Positions 6,998 to 16,118 of a DNA stretch of 38,430 nt are shown here, piece by piece; within the stretch, counting starts at the first letter, position 1; each line of letters opens with the position of its first letter. The stretch is from Bacteroidaceae bacterium. GTDB taxonomy: Bacteria > Bacteroidota > Bacteroidia > Bacteroidales > Bacteroidaceae. The notes beneath the pieces were generated by a model that was not told the DNA's origin, did not search any database, and saw only the letters and a program-made list of their open reading frames with translations. Location of the stretch: contig JAKSLP010000029.1 in assembly GCA_024401115.1 (NCBI GenBank), positions 1-38,430 of the forward strand, read 5' to 3'. The translations under genes and the position numbers were made by a program.

Positions 6998-8354
6998 ATT
7001 TCCCTCTCAACACGTGTATCTGGCTCTTCAGCAGGAACATGGCCAATGCCGCACCTAAAATGTCGCTTGTTGTGCAGCAGGCAAACACACCATATAGACC
7101 GCTGAATCCCATCTGCTCGGCCATAGGCGGAATGATGTACAGCAGTGGAGTTAGGATGAGCACCTGACGTGAAAGGCTGGTGACGATAGCCACCCAAGGC
7201 TTGTCAATGGACTGGAAGAACTGCGAGTTGGTGATGGTCACTGCGATGAGTGGCGACATGCCCAGCACCAGTCGGAAAGCTGGCACACACATGGTGATGA
7301 GCTCATCTTCGTGCGTAAACGCCATGGCCAGATAGCGGGGTACGAACAGCACCAGCAGCGAACCCACGATTCCAATGGTAATATTGCACTTCATGGCCAT
7401 CAGGAACACCTGGCGCAGACGGTCATTGCGGCCCGCACCGTAGTTGTATCCGGCAATAGGTTGCATGCCCTGGCACACTCCCAGTACCAGCATGATGACC
7501 AGTGGCCCGAACGAGTTGACGATGCCGTTGGCTGCCACTGCATTATCACCGCCGTAGTTCAGCAACTGGTTGTTCAGCAATGCCACTACAGCCGAACCGG
7601 CTACGTTCATCGAGAACGGACTGATACCGATGGCCAAAATATTCCGGAAAATATAGAAACGTGGCTTCCAACCGTGACGCTTGAAGCGGATAAACGATTT
7701 CTTGTCGATGAAATGGGCAATGCTCAGTACTGACGATACCGCCATGGACAGAGTGGTGGCCCAGGCCGCACCGGCGATACCCCAATCCAGTGCAAAGATG
7801 AACAGCGCATCCAGGGCAATGTTAATCAATGCACCGATGACGGTAATCCACATGGATTTCTTGGCATAGCCAGAGGAACGGATCAGACCCGTAAGGTTGA
7901 ATGAAAGGGTCGTTAGGAACATACCCGGCATGACAATGTCCATATAGGTCTTGGCATATCCGATGGTCTCGGCCGATGCGCCGAACATAGACAGGATCTG
8001 GTTGCTGAACCCGTACCAGGTGGAAAGGAACAAGGCTCCGAAGAAGAAGGTAAGCAGCATGGTGTTACCTAGGATATTCTCGGCCCAGTTGATGTCGCGC
8101 TTGCCCAGGACGATGCTCAGTCGCGCACCGGCACCGGCACCCACCAGCGATCCGAACGCATGCACGATGTTCATGATAGGCATGGTCACTGCCAGTCCCG
8201 CAATGGCCAACGCACCTACGCACTGACCCAGGAACACGCGGTCGCAGATGTTATATACAGATGCTATGATTTGGGTGATGACTGCCGGTAAGGCATACTG
8301 CCACAGCAGGGCTGCTATCGGTTTACTCTCAAACTCTTTCGTTTTGTCTTCCAT
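6996..8354 (-). CDS. MATE-family multidrug efflux transporter
   Basis: A 452-residue polytopic membrane protein with about 12 hydrophobic segments. It carries MATE-family signatures: PAVITQIIASVYNICDRVFLGQ near the N terminus, FGSLVGAGAGARLSI and GVCQGMQPIAGYNYGAGR in the second half. It would export cationic compounds by Na+ or H+ antiport across the inner membrane; the substrate is not predictable. The ATG at 8354 (MEDKTKEFES) was chosen. A longer frame begins with TTG at 8366, close behind the -7 box, and adds only four residues. The gene is single, convergent with the plug protein and divergent from the oxidoreductase gene. Confidence 0.93.
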   Translation of the reverse strand: MEDKTKEFESKPIAALLWQYALPAVITQIIASVYNICDRVFLGQCVGALAIAGLAVTMPIMNIVHAFGSLVGAGAGARLSIVLGKRDINWAENILGNTMLLTFFFGALFLSTWYGFSNQILSMFGASAETIGYAKTYMDIVMPGMFLTTLSFNLTGLIRSSGYAKKSMWITVIGALINIALDALFIFALDWGIAGAAWATTLSMAVSSVLSIAHFIDKKSFIRFKRHGWKPRFYIFRNILAIGISPFSMNVAGSAVVALLNNQLLNYGGDNAVAANGIVNSFGPLVIMLVLGVCQGMQPIAGYNYGAGRNDRLRQVFLMAMKCNITIGIVGSLLVLFVPRYLAMAFTHEDELITMCVPAFRLVLGMSPLIAVTITNSQFFQSIDKPWVAIVTSLSRQVLILTPLLYIIPPMAEQMGFSGLYGVFACCTTSDILGAALAMFLLKSQIHVLRGK

Positions 8355-8382
8355 AAAAAGCAACAAATTATAAAATTAGGTG

Positions 8383-8390
8383 CAAAGATA
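8383..8390 (-). promoter_or_regulatory. -7 box of the MATE gene
   Basis: The minus strand reads TATCTTTG, 28 bases before the ATG at 8354. No clear -33 box is visible. Confidence 0.5.
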
Positions 8391-8412
8391 GTAAAAATTG
8401 GAATAAAAGGCC

Positions 8413-8420
8413 TATATTTG
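8413..8420 (+). promoter_or_regulatory. -7 box of the oxidoreductase-DUF1080 operon
   Basis: TATATTTG lies 31 bases before the ATG at 8452. It is divergent from the MATE promoter, 22 bases away. Confidence 0.5.
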
Positions 8421-8451
8421 CGTACTAGACCTTTAATAAAGCTTAGATATA

Positions 8452-9750
8452 ATGAACAGAAGATCATTCCTCAAGAGAACAGCGGCTGCAACAGCCCTGT
8501 TTACCATTATGCCACGGCACGTCCTGGGCAAGATGGGTGGAGCGAATAACTACATCGCTCCAAGCGATCAGTTGACCAGAGGTATCATCGGCACCGGCGG
8601 TATCGGCCGCTCCAATCTGCATTTTGAAAGTGACCAAAATTGTCGTCTGGTAGCCCTGTGTGATGTGGACCAGAATCATTTGGACGGAGCCTTGCAGATG
8701 GCCAAGAGCAAGTTCAACGAAACCCCGAAGGCATACCACGATTTCCGTGACCTGATACACGATGCGAATGTGGACATCGTTCATATTGCCACCCCAAGCC
8801 ACTGGCATGGCATCATGGCTGTTGAGGCTGCCAATGCCGGCAAGGATATTTTTTGCGAGAAACCTATGACCCGCACCATCGGTGAGGGAAAGCGCGTGGA
8901 GGAAGCTGTGAAGCGTAATGGCCGCATTTTCCGCCTGGACACCTGGTTCCGCTTCAAGGATACCTTTTATGGCATGGGTACCGACGTGAAACCTTTGAAG
9001 AAACTGGTTGACAGCGGACTGCTGGGATGGCCGCTGAAAGTGCGCATCTCGGGTGCCACTGGATTTGCGTGGAAGTTCTACTGGACCGGCAAGGAAAACC
9101 TGGAGGTGCAGCCTATCCCTAAGGAACTGGACTATGACCTGTGGCTGGGCCCTGCTCCGTACAAGCCATACAACGTGCACCGTACCCATCAGACTTTCCG
9201 TGGCTATTGGGATTACGACGGTGGAGGACTGGGCGATATGGGACAGCACTATATCGATCCTGTGCAGTACATTCTGGGCAAGGACGATACGTTCCCTGTC
9301 AAGGTGGAAGTGGACGCACCCCAGCAGCATCCCGATGCCGTAGGCATCTGGCGCAGCATCACCTATACCTACGAGGACGGTTGCCAGATCATCCTGGAGG
9401 GTGAGGGATTTGAGAGTCAGGGTAAGGTGCCTTACATCGAGGGCCCCAAGGGTAAGGTGTTCAAGGGCTTTGAGTGCACCATTCCGAATGTCATGGAACT
9501 GATTAACGAGATGCCTGATCCTGAGCAGCGCAATACCGACTTCCTGGAGTGTGTGCGCAACCGCCGTCAGTTTGCACTGAACGAGAGCAACGGCCATCAC
9601 AGCGCTACCATCGTGAATATGGGTGTGTGCGCGCTGCGACTGAACCGCACCTTGCACTTTGACCCTAAGACCCAGTTGTTTGTCAATGATGATGCAGCCA
9701 ACCGACTGGTGAACCAGCCGATGCGCGGCGACTGGGGTAAGATGATCTGA
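8452..9750 (+). CDS. Gfo/Idh/MocA-family oxidoreductase, Tat-exported
   Basis: A 432-residue protein. The N terminus MNRRSFLKRTAAATALF has a twin-arginine signal. A Rossmann fold follows (GIIGTGGIGRSN at about residues 44-55; VALCDVDQN), then the family's EKPMTRTIGEGK motif (about 141) and the C-terminal GFO/IDH-like domain. Export by Tat implies that NAD(P) is bound before export and kept. Enzymes of this group oxidise or reduce sugar hydroxyls, often at C3 of a glycoside. The next gene, 29 bases downstream, encodes a DUF1080 protein, a family with 3-keto-glycoside cleaving members. A joint role in periplasmic 3-keto-glycoside breakdown is inferred. The large open frame on the opposite strand is a shadow. 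Confidence 0.9.
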   Translation: MNRRSFLKRTAAATALFTIMPRHVLGKMGGANNYIAPSDQLTRGIIGTGGIGRSNLHFESDQNCRLVALCDVDQNHLDGALQMAKSKFNETPKAYHDFRDLIHDANVDIVHIATPSHWHGIMAVEAANAGKDIFCEKPMTRTIGEGKRVEEAVKRNGRIFRLDTWFRFKDTFYGMGTDVKPLKKLVDSGLLGWPLKVRISGATGFAWKFYWTGKENLEVQPIPKELDYDLWLGPAPYKPYNVHRTHQTFRGYWDYDGGGLGDMGQHYIDPVQYILGKDDTFPVKVEVDAPQQHPDAVGIWRSITYTYEDGCQIILEGEGFESQGKVPYIEGPKGKVFKGFECTIPNVMELINEMPDPEQRNTDFLECVRNRRQFALNESNGHHSATIVNMGVCALRLNRTLHFDPKTQLFVNDDAANRLVNQPMRGDWGKMI

Positions 9751-9779
9751 TTGTGGCATCCAATTAATTAAGACAAGAC

Positions 9780-12191
9780 ATGAAAAAGATATTTCTACTC
9801 ATCACTGCGGTACTGATGGCCTCACTGAGCGTCATGGCACAGGATGCCCGACAGCGTACCGTAGAGACTATTGTGCAGGACGCACTAGCCCTGATGCCTG
9901 TCCAGCACCAGAATGATTTTAACCGTGAGATGGAGGATTTGGCCAAGGCGGCTCCGCAATCTGTTCAGATACTGGCTCAGATGATGCAGCCGGCCGAGAA
10001 GGCAGCAAACAACCTGGTGGAGTATGCTATCAGCGGAGTGGTGGCTTATGCCTCGGCTCATCCCCAATATGCCAAGGCCGTGCTGAACGGATTGACCGTG
10101 GCTGCCCCTCGTGCGGCAGATGTGACTGCCCGTGAGTTCCTTCAGGCACAGATGAGACTGCTGGGAGAGGAGGACGTGACTTATGGCAAGCATACCGGTG
10201 CTGCTACCTATACTGCCTTGTACGACAAACTCACCTCGCTGGGTGCCAATGCGGCTCCAGAGGTACTGAAGGCTGTACGCAGCAAGGACCGTGCCTTGCG
10301 CATGGAGGCTCTGAAGTTTGCCACCGACCATCAGCTGGCCGATGCCTCGCTGATTCAGAAGGTGGCAGCATTATATAACACATCCTCTACCGATGCCCGT
10401 GTAGACATCCTGAACTGGCTGGGTGACAACAAGGCCACCGGCCAGAAGTTACTGCTGATGCGTGCCGCCATCCAGAAAGGTGAGGTGGGTGCAGCTGCTC
10501 TGGAGGCTCTGGGCAAGATTGGCGGTGAGGATGTGGCTGATGTCCTGTTGCGCCAATTGGGTGGTGCCAATGATGCCGCAGCTGCTGCAGCCCTGCGTTC
10601 TTTTAAGGGTGACCTGAAGACCAAAATCCCTGCTGCCATGGCTGCTGCCAGCGGAGCGAAGTTGCTGTCCCTGTTGGGGTTGGCCAGTGACCGCCGTATC
10701 AAGGCTGCCTGTCCGCAGGTCATCGCCCTGTGCCAGGCTCCGGACACCAATATATCCAATGCTGCCCTGAACGCTTTGGCCGGTGTGGTTACCACTGCCG
10801 AGTCGGCACAGATGGCCGAATTGTTGGACAAGGCTCCGGCTGCCCGTGTGGCTGCCTATCAGAAGGCTCTGGCTGCCAGTGTCAAAGCCCAGGATGCCAA
10901 GACTCAGTTTACTACCCTAAGCACCCTGATGAAGGGTGCCTCACAGCAAGCCCGTTTCTATCCGGTATTGGCCGGTACGGGTACAGACGAGTCGGTTGCT
11001 GAACTGTCTGCTATCTGGGAGAGTGGCAAGGCTGAGGCCCTGAACGCCCTGCTGAAAAGTACCAATGCCAAGGCCCTGCAACCCCTGCTGAAGGCTGCCA
11101 AGGGCGGCAACCAGGAAGCATTGGCTCAGTGCATCACACTGGTGAACAACAATATTCAGGATTTGGATGAACGTGCTACCTATATCACCCAGGGACTGGA
11201 ACTAGCCAAGACCAGTGCCATCAAGAAAACCTTGCTGACTGGCTTGGGCAATACCCCAACTTTGCCTGCGTATACCGTAGCCAGCCGGTACCTGGACGAT
11301 AAGGAACTGGCATACACCGCAGCCTATGCACTGAAGAATATAGCGGGAAAGTGTGTGGATGACATCGACTATCAATTCATGAAGAAGACCCTGACCCAGG
11401 CTTCGGGCATTATCGCTGCGGGCGGTTCGGCTGATGACGGCTATGCCGTGGATGAGATTAAGAACCTGCTGGCCAAGGAGGAACCTTCGCCTGTATTCGA
11501 ATTGCCTGAGGAAGAGAAGGCTGCCGGTTATGAGGTGCTGTTTGACGGAACCAACATGGACAAGTGGACGGGTAACAAGGAGGGTTATACTCCGGTGAAC
11601 GGTACTATCTATGTTTCGGCTAATTATGGTGACGAGGGCAACCTGTATACTATTAAGGAGTATCAGGACTTTGTGTTCCGCTTTGAGTTCTGCTTTGTGC
11701 GTCCGGGTGTAAACAACGGCGTAGGTATCCGTACTCCTATGAATGTGGATGCTGCTTACTACGGCATGTGCGAGAGCCAGATTTTGGATCATGACGATCC
11801 TATCTATGCCGGCTTACGCGAGTATCAGGTACACGGTTCAGTATATGGCGTGATTCCTGCCAAGCGAATCAAGCATAAGCCTTTGGGCGAGTGGAGCTAC
11901 GAGGAGATTCGCGTTCAGGGTGACCACATTACTGTGACTGTCAACGGCGACGTGATTGTAGATGGAAATGTGCGTGAGGCTTGTCAGGGCAATAATGTGG
12001 CTCCAGACGGCAGCGAGACCAATCCATTCACCGTAGATCACCGCAATCATCCGGGTATGTTCAACGAAAAGGGTCATATCGGTTTCTGCGGACACGGTGC
12101 CGGTGTGAAGTTCCGTAACGTGCGCGTGCTTGATTTGACAGCCCAACAGCCTGTCAAGAAAAGCAAGAAAGCTAAGAAGAATAAGAAATGA
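9780..12191 (+). CDS. HEAT-repeat protein with C-terminal DUF1080 (3-keto-disaccharide hydrolase-like) domain
   Basis: An 803-residue secreted protein. The signal peptide MKKIFLLITAVLMASLSVMAQ is followed by an alanine-rich array of HEAT-like helical repeats (about residues 25-555). A linker leads to a DUF1080/LamG-like sandwich (about 580-790) that opens YEVLFDGTNMDKWTG and includes VNNGVGIRTP, QILDHDDPIYAG and GHIGFCGHGAGVKFRNV. The last residues are a basic tail, KKSKKAKKNKK. DUF1080 members hydrolyse or eliminate 3-keto-glycosides. The preceding Gfo/Idh gene would supply the 3-keto substrate. The HEAT array may bind a partner or a polymer; this is inference. Convergent with the GH20 gene and ends at a shared terminator. 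Confidence 0.88.
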   Translation: MKKIFLLITAVLMASLSVMAQDARQRTVETIVQDALALMPVQHQNDFNREMEDLAKAAPQSVQILAQMMQPAEKAANNLVEYAISGVVAYASAHPQYAKAVLNGLTVAAPRAADVTAREFLQAQMRLLGEEDVTYGKHTGAATYTALYDKLTSLGANAAPEVLKAVRSKDRALRMEALKFATDHQLADASLIQKVAALYNTSSTDARVDILNWLGDNKATGQKLLLMRAAIQKGEVGAAALEALGKIGGEDVADVLLRQLGGANDAAAAAALRSFKGDLKTKIPAAMAAASGAKLLSLLGLASDRRIKAACPQVIALCQAPDTNISNAALNALAGVVTTAESAQMAELLDKAPAARVAAYQKALAASVKAQDAKTQFTTLSTLMKGASQQARFYPVLAGTGTDESVAELSAIWESGKAEALNALLKSTNAKALQPLLKAAKGGNQEALAQCITLVNNNIQDLDERATYITQGLELAKTSAIKKTLLTGLGNTPTLPAYTVASRYLDDKELAYTAAYALKNIAGKCVDDIDYQFMKKTLTQASGIIAAGGSADDGYAVDEIKNLLAKEEPSPVFELPEEEKAAGYEVLFDGTNMDKWTGNKEGYTPVNGTIYVSANYGDEGNLYTIKEYQDFVFRFEFCFVRPGVNNGVGIRTPMNVDAAYYGMCESQILDHDDPIYAGLREYQVHGSVYGVIPAKRIKHKPLGEWSYEEIRVQGDHITVTVNGDVIVDGNVREACQGNNVAPDGSETNPFTVDHRNHPGMFNEKGHIGFCGHGAGVKFRNVRVLDLTAQQPVKKSKKAKKNKK

Positions 12192-12192
12192 T

Positions 12193-12240
12193 AAAGTTTG
12201 ACCACAATCCCGTTCTGGAATTGTGGTCAACTTTTTATTT
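12193..12240. terminator. Bidirectional terminator between the DUF1080 and GH20 genes
   Basis: TTGACCACAAT/ATTGTGGTCAA is an 11-bp stem extended by AAAG/CTTT, followed by a T-run on the plus strand and by AAAC/TTTATCAT sequence on the minus strand. Confidence 0.85.
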
Positions 12241-14187
12241 TACGATAATCTCGTCGGTAAACAGCCAGCAACCAGACTCGCTACAGTCGGCCTTGTAGCG
12301 TACATAACGTGCTCGTTGGCTGCCTTGCCACCCGAACGTGTTGAAACCGAATGCCTCGGCACGGTTTACCGGAACGCCACCTTTATATATAGAGGTGTAG
12401 TTTTCCCCGTCATTGCTCACTTGGATATCCACCGAGGTAGGGTAGAACACCCAGGCACCCTCGGTCTGCATGAACGTAGCCTGAACGCTGTGAATATCCT
12501 GCACTTTTTCCAGGTCGATGATTACATCCAATCGGCCGTCATGGATAAAGCCCTGCCAACGCTTGTCGATGTAGGTCCATCCTCCCTGTAGACCGTCGGT
12601 CAGCGTGGCCTCGCCGTTAGCCGGATATTGGTTGCCGTAAGGAATGTTGTAGGTAACCTTCTTATGCAGCGCCAGATGCTCCACTGGATGGTCATACTCA
12701 CTGCGGTTGCCCACCTCATGCTCCAGATCAAATACGTTATACCCCAATTGGCGCATTACAGGCAACTGCTTCAGCACTCTCTGGTGGAAAGCCCCGTAAT
12801 CCTTGTGTCCTTTCTGGATCCAGCCAATCTCGGCTATACCCATGGCACGGGGCCAGATCATCATTTCGTTGTGCTCCTGAGTAGGAATATACTCTGCCCA
12901 AAGGTTGCCTTGAACGCCATCAATCAGCTTGCCCTCGGCAACGGTTAGCGAGTCTGGTACAGGCTCGTAGCTGTACAAGGTCTTCAGCGGCAGGTAGCCA
13001 CCGATAGCCTCCGGTTGGGTGTGAGGTGCATCCTGGTACTTGTCCAGATACAGGAATTCCCCCGGAGTCATGATGGCATGATGGCCTGCCTTGACCGTAG
13101 TGATACCCCCTTGCTCGCCACGCCACGACATTACTGTAGCGTTCGGTGAAAGGCCACCTTCCAGAATTTCGTCCCATCCCAGTAACTTACGCCCCAGCTT
13201 GTTCACAATCTTTTCCACCCGCTTGATGAAGTACGACTGCAATTCATCCACGTCCTTCAGTCCTTCGCGCTGCATCAATGCCTGACACTTCGGACAGGTC
13301 TTCCAGTGCTCCTTGTTGGCCTCGTCGCCACCGATATGAATATACTCAGAAGGGAAAATCTGAACCACCTCGCTCAGTACATTCTCCACCCATTCGTACG
13401 TTTTTTCATTACCTACACAAAATTCACCTTGTTTATAAGGCTCACCGGCACAACTCAGTTCCGGGAAGGTTGCCATGACCTCCTCGGAGTGTCCGGGCAT
13501 CTCTATTTCCGGGATGATGGTGATGTGGTGCTCAGCTGCAAATGCCACCAACTCGCGCATCTCCTGTTGGGTGTAGTAGCCACCCGAAGCATTAGGGTCA
13601 CCTTCGTGCAGATATTTCGTACCCCTGTCGCGCCACTCCTTATACGTCTTTCCATCACGCCAGGCAGCCACCTCGGTCAGGATAGGATAGCGGTTGATTT
13701 GCAGTCGCCAGCCTGCTGCATCTGTCAGATGAAGATGCAGACGGTTCAGCTTGTAGCGGCTCATAGCCACAATCTGTTTCTTCAGGTACTCCAGCGGGTA
13801 GAAATGACGGCTTACGTCAATCATCACGCCGCGGTAGCTGAAACGAGGGGCATCCTCGATATGTACATAAGGCAACTGTACAGGATAGCCTTGAGGCATG
13901 GCTTGATGCAGGGTTTGTAAACCATAGAAAACACCCGCTTCAGAGTTGCCTGTAATGTGCACCCCCTTGGCATCCACCACCAATGAATACCCTTCGGGAT
14001 TCCGACTGTCGGGAACAATGGACGTGTGAATCTGTTTCTCGTTTTTCAAAAGAAAGGTCTTGCCCGATGGAGCAAGTTCAATCTGCTGAGGCAAGGGAAT
14101 AACTTGATAGTCGGCACGTTGCTGGGCATGAACGGCACCCATCAGTGCCCAGACAGCCCCCAAAAGAATAATACGGAGTGTTTTCAT
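12235..14187 (-). CDS. Beta-N-acetylhexosaminidase, GH20 family
   Basis: A 650-residue exported enzyme that removes terminal GlcNAc or GalNAc from glycans. A signal peptide (about residues 1-21, ending VHAQ) is followed by a GH20 N-terminal domain (about 25-125) and a catalytic barrel from FSYRGVMIDVSRHF. The Asp-Glu pair is D288-E289 in HIGGDEANKEHW. Other barrel motifs are LHLHLTDAAGWRL, IPEIEMPGH and LLGWDEI. The last 110 or so residues resemble an F5/8 type C-like carbohydrate-binding sandwich. The gene stands alone, divergent from the M64 peptidase gene. Together they suggest glycoprotein or mucin use, which is an inference from adjacency. Confidence 0.94.
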   Translation of the reverse strand: MKTLRIILLGAVWALMGAVHAQQRADYQVIPLPQQIELAPSGKTFLLKNEKQIHTSIVPDSRNPEGYSLVVDAKGVHITGNSEAGVFYGLQTLHQAMPQGYPVQLPYVHIEDAPRFSYRGVMIDVSRHFYPLEYLKKQIVAMSRYKLNRLHLHLTDAAGWRLQINRYPILTEVAAWRDGKTYKEWRDRGTKYLHEGDPNASGGYYTQQEMRELVAFAAEHHITIIPEIEMPGHSEEVMATFPELSCAGEPYKQGEFCVGNEKTYEWVENVLSEVVQIFPSEYIHIGGDEANKEHWKTCPKCQALMQREGLKDVDELQSYFIKRVEKIVNKLGRKLLGWDEILEGGLSPNATVMSWRGEQGGITTVKAGHHAIMTPGEFLYLDKYQDAPHTQPEAIGGYLPLKTLYSYEPVPDSLTVAEGKLIDGVQGNLWAEYIPTQEHNEMMIWPRAMGIAEIGWIQKGHKDYGAFHQRVLKQLPVMRQLGYNVFDLEHEVGNRSEYDHPVEHLALHKKVTYNIPYGNQYPANGEATLTDGLQGGWTYIDKRWQGFIHDGRLDVIIDLEKVQDIHSVQATFMQTEGAWVFYPTSVDIQVSNDGENYTSIYKGGVPVNRAEAFGFNTFGWQGSQRARYVRYKADCSESGCWLFTDEIIVK

Positions 14188-14211
14188 GTTATAAAGGTGT
14201 TAATTCGTTTA

Positions 14212-14219
14212 CAAAGTTA
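14212..14219 (-). promoter_or_regulatory. -7 box of the GH20 gene
   Basis: The minus strand reads TAACTTTG, 24 bases before the ATG at 14187. No convincing -33 box at the normal distance. Confidence 0.5.
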
Positions 14220-14268
14220 GCAAAAAATGTGCCCATTTACGTTTCGACAAAAAGTTTTGTTTGTTTTT

Positions 14269-14300
14269 TTTGTGGGAGAATAAAAATCATGGTATTTTTG
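14269..14300 (+). promoter_or_regulatory. Promoter of the M64 peptidase gene
   Basis: TTTG at 14269-14272 and TATTTTTG at 14293-14300 are 20 bases apart, a good -33/-7 pair. The ATG follows 50 bases later. Confidence 0.6.
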
Positions 14301-14350
14301 CGAACGAGAGAAACGTATAAAAATAGATTAATTACTAATTTTAACTACTT

Positions 14351-16078
14351 ATGAAAAATTATCTAACCCTGATCTTCGGCACTTTGATGCTGTTGCTCAG
14401 CGCTTGCTCCAGTGAAAAGGGTGGCGGTGGCGGAGGAAAAGACGACGGCAGATCGGAGGTTACCCTTCAAAACTCAACTATAGCCTTGACCTATCAGGTG
14501 GGCAAATCCGGAACCGTGACTTTCAGCAGTACGGGTGACTGGACCGTCACAAACAACAATCCTCAGGATTTGAGTATATCGCCAACATCGGGCAAGGCAG
14601 GCAACCAGACCTTGACGGTGAAGTCACTGGCAACAAACAAAACCAATGCGGTGCGCTCGCTGACCTTCTCCATCAAACCCAACGGTGGTACGGCCAAGAC
14701 GGTGACGGTGAACCAGGATCCTGTTTTTATAGTCAAGAATCTGCACTACGATATCAAGCCGGACGGTGAAACCGTGACAGTGAATCTGTCAACCGATCTG
14801 AGTGATGACGTGTACATTCGATACGGGGGCGACTTTGATACAATGTGGGAGACTCTGGTGAATAATGCATCGCGTGCGACCAGTGAGACTGATGTGAAGA
14901 TGACCCGTGCGGCTCATTCGTTCGAGTACACGTTCAAGATTCTGCCCAACAAGACCAAGAGCGTGAAAGAGGGATTCTTCATGTTTGTGCATCATAGCAA
15001 CGAGGAGTACCAGTCGGATGTGATTGTCTTTACCCAGATGCCTGCAGGAGTGGAAGAATCGACTGATTATTCACGTGACGGTGAGGTAAGCACGCTGCTG
15101 AAGCATACCGGTGTAGAACAGGGCATCCCAGTGGTGCTGATGGGTGATGCCTATATCGATAAGCAGATTGAGAGTGGCCAGTATAAGCGCGATATCCAGC
15201 AAGCTTGTGACTATCTGTTCAGTATTGAACCGATGAAGTCGATGAAGAACTGCTTTGACGTGTATAGTGTAGTGGCCGTATCAAAGAACAATGTGGTGTC
15301 CGACCAGACCTCTACAGCTTTCAAAACCGAGTTTGACAAGGAAGGTTCCACCTATGTGTTCGGTGATGTGAAGATCTGCGAAAACTATGCCAAGAAGGCC
15401 CTGAAGGATGAAAAACAAATGGAGAACGCCCTGTTGGTGGTCATCGTCAATGACGGCCGCCAGTCGGGAACCACTATGCCTGTGGTGACCAACCAGCCGC
15501 AGAACGGTGTGCCAATGGGTTATTCTATCGCCTTCATCCCTGTTTATAACGACTCGTTCGAAGTGATGATGCATCACGAGGCGGTGGGTCATGGATTGGG
15601 TAAATTGGCCGACGAGTACGGTTCTGAAAGTTCCATCTATGCCGCTAACGGCAGTATCCTGGATCATCCCGATGAACTGGATGAACTGAAGTTCTGTCAG
15701 GAGAACTTTGCCATGCTGAATGTGAGTCTGGAATCCGATCCGCTGAAGACCCCATGGGCCAAGCTGTATGAAGACAAGCGTTTTACTGCTGAGAAACTGG
15801 GAACTTACGAGGGTGCCTACACCTTCCCGAAGGATGCCTATCGTCCTACTTACGAGAGTATGATGCGAAGCAATAATTCCGGATTCAACGCCATTAGCCG
15901 CCAATTGATTTACAAGCGTGTGATGAGCATTGCCCATAATCACAACTGGAACTTCGACTACGAGGACTTTGTGAAGTTTGACGAGCCGGCTCGTAAGGCC
16001 ACCAAGGCTGCAATGAGTACACCTTTAGGATTGCAGAAGAAACATGTGAGTCCAATCTGGAAGATTGAACACAAATGA
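14351..16078 (+). CDS. BACON-domain M64 (IgA-peptidase-like) metallopeptidase lipoprotein
   Basis: A 575-residue lipoprotein. The signal ends LLLSAC, with the lipid-bearing Cys at about residue 19, followed by a glycine-rich, charged linker. A BACON domain (about 38-125) starts NSTIALTYQVG and ends VTVNQDP. An M64 N-terminal domain comes next, then the peptidase part with the zinc motif H409-E410-A-V-G-H414-G-L-G-K-L-A-D-E (HExxHxxGxxxDE). BACON domains in Bacteroidetes are thought to act as spacers or in glycoprotein binding. M64 members cleave host proteins including IgA in a few characterised cases. This protein is probably anchored on the outer membrane and cleaves glycoproteins. The substrate is unknown. 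Confidence 0.88.
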   Translation: MKNYLTLIFGTLMLLLSACSSEKGGGGGGKDDGRSEVTLQNSTIALTYQVGKSGTVTFSSTGDWTVTNNNPQDLSISPTSGKAGNQTLTVKSLATNKTNAVRSLTFSIKPNGGTAKTVTVNQDPVFIVKNLHYDIKPDGETVTVNLSTDLSDDVYIRYGGDFDTMWETLVNNASRATSETDVKMTRAAHSFEYTFKILPNKTKSVKEGFFMFVHHSNEEYQSDVIVFTQMPAGVEESTDYSRDGEVSTLLKHTGVEQGIPVVLMGDAYIDKQIESGQYKRDIQQACDYLFSIEPMKSMKNCFDVYSVVAVSKNNVVSDQTSTAFKTEFDKEGSTYVFGDVKICENYAKKALKDEKQMENALLVVIVNDGRQSGTTMPVVTNQPQNGVPMGYSIAFIPVYNDSFEVMMHHEAVGHGLGKLADEYGSESSIYAANGSILDHPDELDELKFCQENFAMLNVSLESDPLKTPWAKLYEDKRFTAEKLGTYEGAYTFPKDAYRPTYESMMRSNNSGFNAISRQLIYKRVMSIAHNHNWNFDYEDFVKFDEPARKATKAAMSTPLGLQKKHVSPIWKIEHK

Positions 16079-16082
16079 TATA

Positions 16083-16118
16083 AAAAAAGGAGCCTCGATC
16101 TGAGGCTCCTTTTTTATA
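16083..16118. terminator. Bidirectional terminator between the M64 and miaB genes
   Basis: GGAGCCTC/GAGGCTCC with a GATCT loop, flanked by A7 on the left and T6 on the right. Confidence 0.9.

Noticed and set aside
8464..9759. A 431-codon open frame on the minus strand.
   Set aside because: It lies wholly opposite the Gfo/Idh gene, whose motifs, Tat signal and length are clear. The frame is histidine- and leucine-rich without any domain and is explained by codon bias of the true gene.
11202..11792. A 196-codon minus-strand frame.
   Set aside because: Antisense to the HEAT/DUF1080 gene; no recognisable motif and no start signal.
15281..15943. A 220-codon minus-strand frame.
   Set aside because: Antisense to the M64 peptidase, including its zinc motif region; composition is typical of a shadow frame.
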